A stretch of DNA of 64,000 bases from an uncultured Alistipes sp. (GTDB taxonomy: Bacteria > Bacteroidota > Bacteroidia > Bacteroidales > Rikenellaceae): contig CAJGEC010000005.1 of NCBI GenBank assembly GCA_904502285.1, positions 31,612 through 95,611 of the forward strand, written 5' to 3'. The notes under the pieces are model-generated. The model had not been told where the DNA came from. It saw only the letters and a list, made by a program, of their open reading frames with translations, and ran no database searches. How positions within the stretch are numbered: position 1 is the stretch's first letter; every line of letters starts with the position of its first letter. Below, piece by piece: positions 62,994 through 64,000 of this stretch. A program made the position numbers and the translations under genes.

Positions 62994-63158
62994 CTACCAA
63001 TTGACATCCTCCTCATCATAAGAGGTGCCATCACCTAATTCGAAGCCCGACGAAAGCTCGAAGCCTCGCTCAACGTTGATCTCTACGACCTCCATGCTTG
63101 GAGCCTCGTAGCTACGAGAGTTCATCAAACCCTCGTTCATTGTCTTTCCGATTCTCAT
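62994..63158 (-). CDS. Short 54-residue peptide upstream of the CBM lipoprotein
   Basis: A complete frame of 54 codons runs from ATG 63158 to TAG, 32 bases before the lipoprotein start. The product (MRIGKTMNEGLMNSRSYEAP, then SMEVVEINVERGFELSSGFE and an acidic C-terminus) lacks a signal and membrane segment. Short peptides with the core YEAPxxEVVxIxVExGF occur before surface-protein genes in Bacteroidales. It is too conserved-looking and well placed to be chance, but its function is unknown. It might be a structural leader peptide or, less likely, a RiPP-like precursor. Confidence 0.7.
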   Translation of the reverse strand: MRIGKTMNEGLMNSRSYEAPSMEVVEINVERGFELSSGFELGDGTSYDEEDVNW

Positions 63159-63305
63159 CTTTTTAGTATTTTAAGTTTTTCTGTATTTCGTTTGCACACT
63201 TACTACTCAGCCAATGAGACTTTGTAGTACGATAATATTAGATGTGGATGCAACTGCCTCTTTAAGAAACCTGCTACATACCGCACCTATTTCCAAATCA
63301 TAGCA

Positions 63306-63313
63306 CAAAGATA
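63306..63313 (-). promoter_or_regulatory. Minus-strand -7 box of the peptide-CBM operon
   Basis: Reads TATCTTTG on the minus strand and is 148 bases upstream of the peptide start, implying a long leader. Confidence 0.55.
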
Positions 63314-63487
63314 TAGAATATAATATAAAGAGAGGTATAAAATTTGTCAAATTGTTGATGAGATGTCTATTTTTTTCGACGAATGGCATAAAATCAATAC
63401 TCAATTTACTCCATACAGACCAAAACATCCAAATATCTCCCCAAATCCACCAACACCAACACCCTACACCCACCATAGTCTATTCTC

Positions 63488-63525
63488 ACTAAACTCTAAA
63501 TTCCCTAAATTCTCTAAATTCCCTA
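63488..63525 (+). repeat. Degenerate CTAAATTCCC tandem repeat, first block
   Basis: About four imperfect copies of a 10-base unit (CTAAATTCCC/CTAAATTCTC). A second block lies at 63697-63740. Confidence 0.7.
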
Positions 63526-63672
63526 AGCTCATAAGTGAGTCTTGTGCGATAGGTGGGGCGCTATATGCAAAAAGAAAAGGAGCAAATCTTACGATCTGCT
63601 CCTACAATATATTGCCCCCCTCCTTTTCATAAGGAGGGGGAACGGGGGTGGATTGTAAATATAATTGGCGGC
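63522..63672 (+). repeat. 151-bp two-hairpin intergenic repeat, copy 1
   Basis: Begins CCTAAGCTC and ends ATAATTGGCGGC. It contains hairpin AGGAGCAAATC/GATCTGCTCCT and hairpin CCCCTCCTT-TTCAT-AAGGAGGGG followed by AACGGGGGTGG. It is nearly identical to copy 2 at 63845-63994, with the largest differences at the 5' end. No ORF is supported. Confidence 0.9.
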
Positions 63673-63696
63673 TCAAGGCTATCTCTGAATGACTAA

Positions 63697-63740
63697 TCTC
63701 ACTAAACTCTAAATTCTCTAATTTCCCTAAATTCCCTAAT
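63697..63740 (+). repeat. Degenerate CTAAATTCCC tandem repeat, second block
   Basis: The same 10-base unit pattern as at 63488-63525, also preceded by TCACTAAACTC. Confidence 0.7.
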
Positions 63741-63844
63741 CACCTCAAACTCCCTCTCTCTTGCTCCTCTTAATTTTTGCAGAGAGGGTCTCAGATATCG
63801 CGCATAGCGAAGCGAGGGTGATTAGGATAGTAGCAGGGCTACAG

Positions 63845-63994
63845 CCTAAGCTCCTGAGAGAGTCTTGTGCGATAGGTGAAGCGCTATATGCAAAAAGAAA
63901 AGGAGCAAATCTTACGATCTGCTCCTACAATGGATTGCCCCCTCCTTTTCATAAGGAGGGGGAACGGGGGTGGATTGTAAATATAATTGGCGGC
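63845..63994 (+). repeat. 150-bp two-hairpin intergenic repeat, copy 2
   Basis: Matches copy 1 over about 150 bases with the same two hairpins. The offset of 323 bases between copies includes a second CTAAATTCCC block, so a larger unit may be partly duplicated. The element may extend beyond the window. Confidence 0.9.
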
Positions 63995-64000
63995 ATAAAG

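Noticed and set aside
63207..63632. Opposing frames of 89 codons at the right end
   Set aside because: Both lie in the leader and low-complexity repeat region and lack protein-like composition.
63488..63994. CRISPR array
   Set aside because: The repeats are two 150-bp copies and degenerate 10-mers, without regular spacers or cas genes.

Overview
The window looks like a chromosomal segment of a Bacteroidales bacterium (phylum Bacteroidota). Most intergenic regions carry the Bacteroidetes-type -7 promoter box TAnnTTTG rather than an E. coli-type promoter. Starts lack clear Shine-Dalgarno sequences, many lipoproteins have a short signal ending in a lipobox Cys, and family content (BACON, DUF4296, DUF2520, WbqC, UpxY-like, SusE/CBM-like) is typical of gut Bacteroidales. 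I cannot fix the genus from this sequence. No prophage, insertion sequence, integrase array or CRISPR array is visible; the only tyrosine recombinase is a housekeeping XerD.

Layout. 1-5.1 kb: a low-complexity lipoprotein, a FadL/PorV-like outer-membrane barrel and an AAA+ ATPase. 5.2-11.9 kb (minus): a complete tripartite RND efflux operon read as TetR regulator, TolC-like channel, adaptor, pump and a small PII-like protein. 12.1-20.1 kb (plus): a BACON lipoprotein, asnS, rpoN, tRNA-Cys, a 720-base gene-free stretch and a repeat-containing lipoprotein. 20.4-24.8 kb: proC, a small Cys protein, a GNAT-like protein (minus), a thioredoxin-fold lipoprotein and two TerB-like hypothetical genes. 24.9-29.5 kb (minus): thiamine operon thiD-thiE-thiC-thi4-tenI under a TPP riboswitch. 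29.7-31.7 kb: an SDR, a lipoprotein (minus) and a CAU tRNA. 31.8-37.8 kb (minus): operon xerD, alpha/beta hydrolase, MBL hydrolase, THUMP-like methyltransferase, a YihY-DUF2520 fusion, kdsC. 37.9-44.9 kb: prmA and wbqC, a GH2 protein (minus), then cvpA-rsgA-trmH-aminotransferase. 45.1-56.8 kb: a long plus-strand run (flippase, holB, folK, lipoproteins, Ig-like protein, barrel, rbfA, FtsX-type permease, DUF4296, amidohydrolase, MFS). 56.8-60.5 kb (minus): UpxY-like antiterminator, WecA-like transferase, a vWA protein and a pseudokinase-like/WG-repeat protein. 60.6-63.2 kb (minus): a 54-residue peptide and a carbohydrate-binding lipoprotein with three CBM26-like repeats. 63.2-64 kb: non-coding repeats.

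How the genes work together. Efflux, thiamine synthesis and the kdsC operon each form coherent transcription units bounded by visible terminators or promoters. The thiamine operon makes the pyrimidine half with ThiC/ThiD and, instead of the usual ThiG/H/S/F genes, carries a Thi4-type thiazole synthase with a His where the suicide enzymes have Cys. The most system-like unexplained unit is the UpxY-WecA-vWA-pseudokinase/WG cluster. Other unusual items are the YihY-DUF2520 fusion, a GH2 protein without its expected acid/base Glu, the short peptide ahead of the CBM lipoprotein, and a ~150-bp two-hairpin repeat present twice at the right edge.
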